Source of the DNA: Crocinitomicaceae bacterium
Lineage (GTDB): Bacteria > Bacteroidota > Bacteroidia > Flavobacteriales_D > Crocinitomicaceae
Direction: 5' to 3'
Length of the DNA stretch: 64,000 nucleotides
Assembly (NCBI GenBank): GCA_029254025.1
Contig: JAQWYK010000047.1
Coordinates: 101,259 to 165,258 of the forward strand
In this document: positions 63,882 to 64,000 of the stretch, piece after piece
How positions within the stretch are numbered: position 1 is the stretch's first letter
Layout: each line of letters opens with the position of its first letter
Program-made: the position numbers and the translations under genes
Notes under the pieces: generated by a model
Told to the model about the DNA's origin: nothing
What the model saw: the letters and a program-made list of their open reading frames with translations, nothing else
Databases searched by the model: none

Positions 63882-64000
<119 letters not shown>

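Overview
The window comes from a Bacteroidota chromosome, most likely Flavobacteriales. The composition is AT-rich. Several upstream regions carry the Bacteroidota -7 box TANNTTTG. The gene content includes type IX secretion (T9SS) cargo with type A and type B sorting tails, a PorP/SprF protein, the T9SS regulator PorX, an LpxC-FabZ fusion, GSCFA, DUF5686 and DUF4870 proteins, and a cyclophilin-FKBP fusion. The pattern resembles Crocinitomicaceae/Fluviicola, but genus cannot be fixed by eye. I see no rRNA, tRNA, CRISPR array, prophage, insertion sequence or origin. The window looks like ordinary core chromosome with one surface-polysaccharide cluster.

Layout. 1-4117 (minus): methyltransferase, cyclophilin-FKBP chaperone and a DUF5686 outer-membrane protein that runs off the left edge. 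4335-7175 (plus): a sulfane-sulfur operon (persulfide dioxygenase-rhodanese fusion, single rhodanese, two half-size YeeE/YedE membrane proteins), followed convergently by trhO. 8789-13098 (plus): lgt, a nitronate monooxygenase-like enzyme and a cytoplasmic M16 peptidase pair. 13150-17988: an MBL hydrolase, an orphan single-RecA DEAD-box-like protein, corA, and a tightly overlapping rimB-like/rimK/M14-deacylase trio.

17985-26621 (minus) is an eight-gene polysaccharide operon: flippase, acyltransferase, two O-antigen ligase/polymerase-like proteins, three glycosyltransferases and a DegT aminotransferase. 26753-28965 (minus) holds rny, zapA and a small coiled-coil gene. 29109-35522 holds an antiporter, then fbaA-accD, two SDR enzymes and ribBA. 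35846-42813 has a deacetylase-like protein, a GSCFA protein, an exported M16 pair and radC. 42805-46062 has tsaE, porX and a divergent HD phosphohydrolase.

46175-49410 is the lipid A block lpxD, lpxC-fabZ, lpxA, followed by an rlmD homologue that lacks its iron-sulfur cysteines. 51005-59950 is a T9SS surface block: a type A cargo with eight SBBP repeats, and a divergent type B PKD cargo, PorP/SprF and PorE-like OmpA triad. 59980-64000 holds a DUF4870 protein, hisS overlapping hutH, a small membrane protein and the start of an ABC-F ATPase.

Functionally the window is dominated by envelope construction: lipoprotein modification, lipid A, surface polysaccharide, T9SS cargo and its anchoring. 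Sulfur handling and translation or ribosome modification make up most of the rest. No wholly new multi-gene system is evident. The best leads are the degenerate DEAD-box protein, the RimB-RimK-deacylase trio, the cluster-less RlmD, the type B cargo/PorP/PorE unit, and the hisS-hutH coupling.
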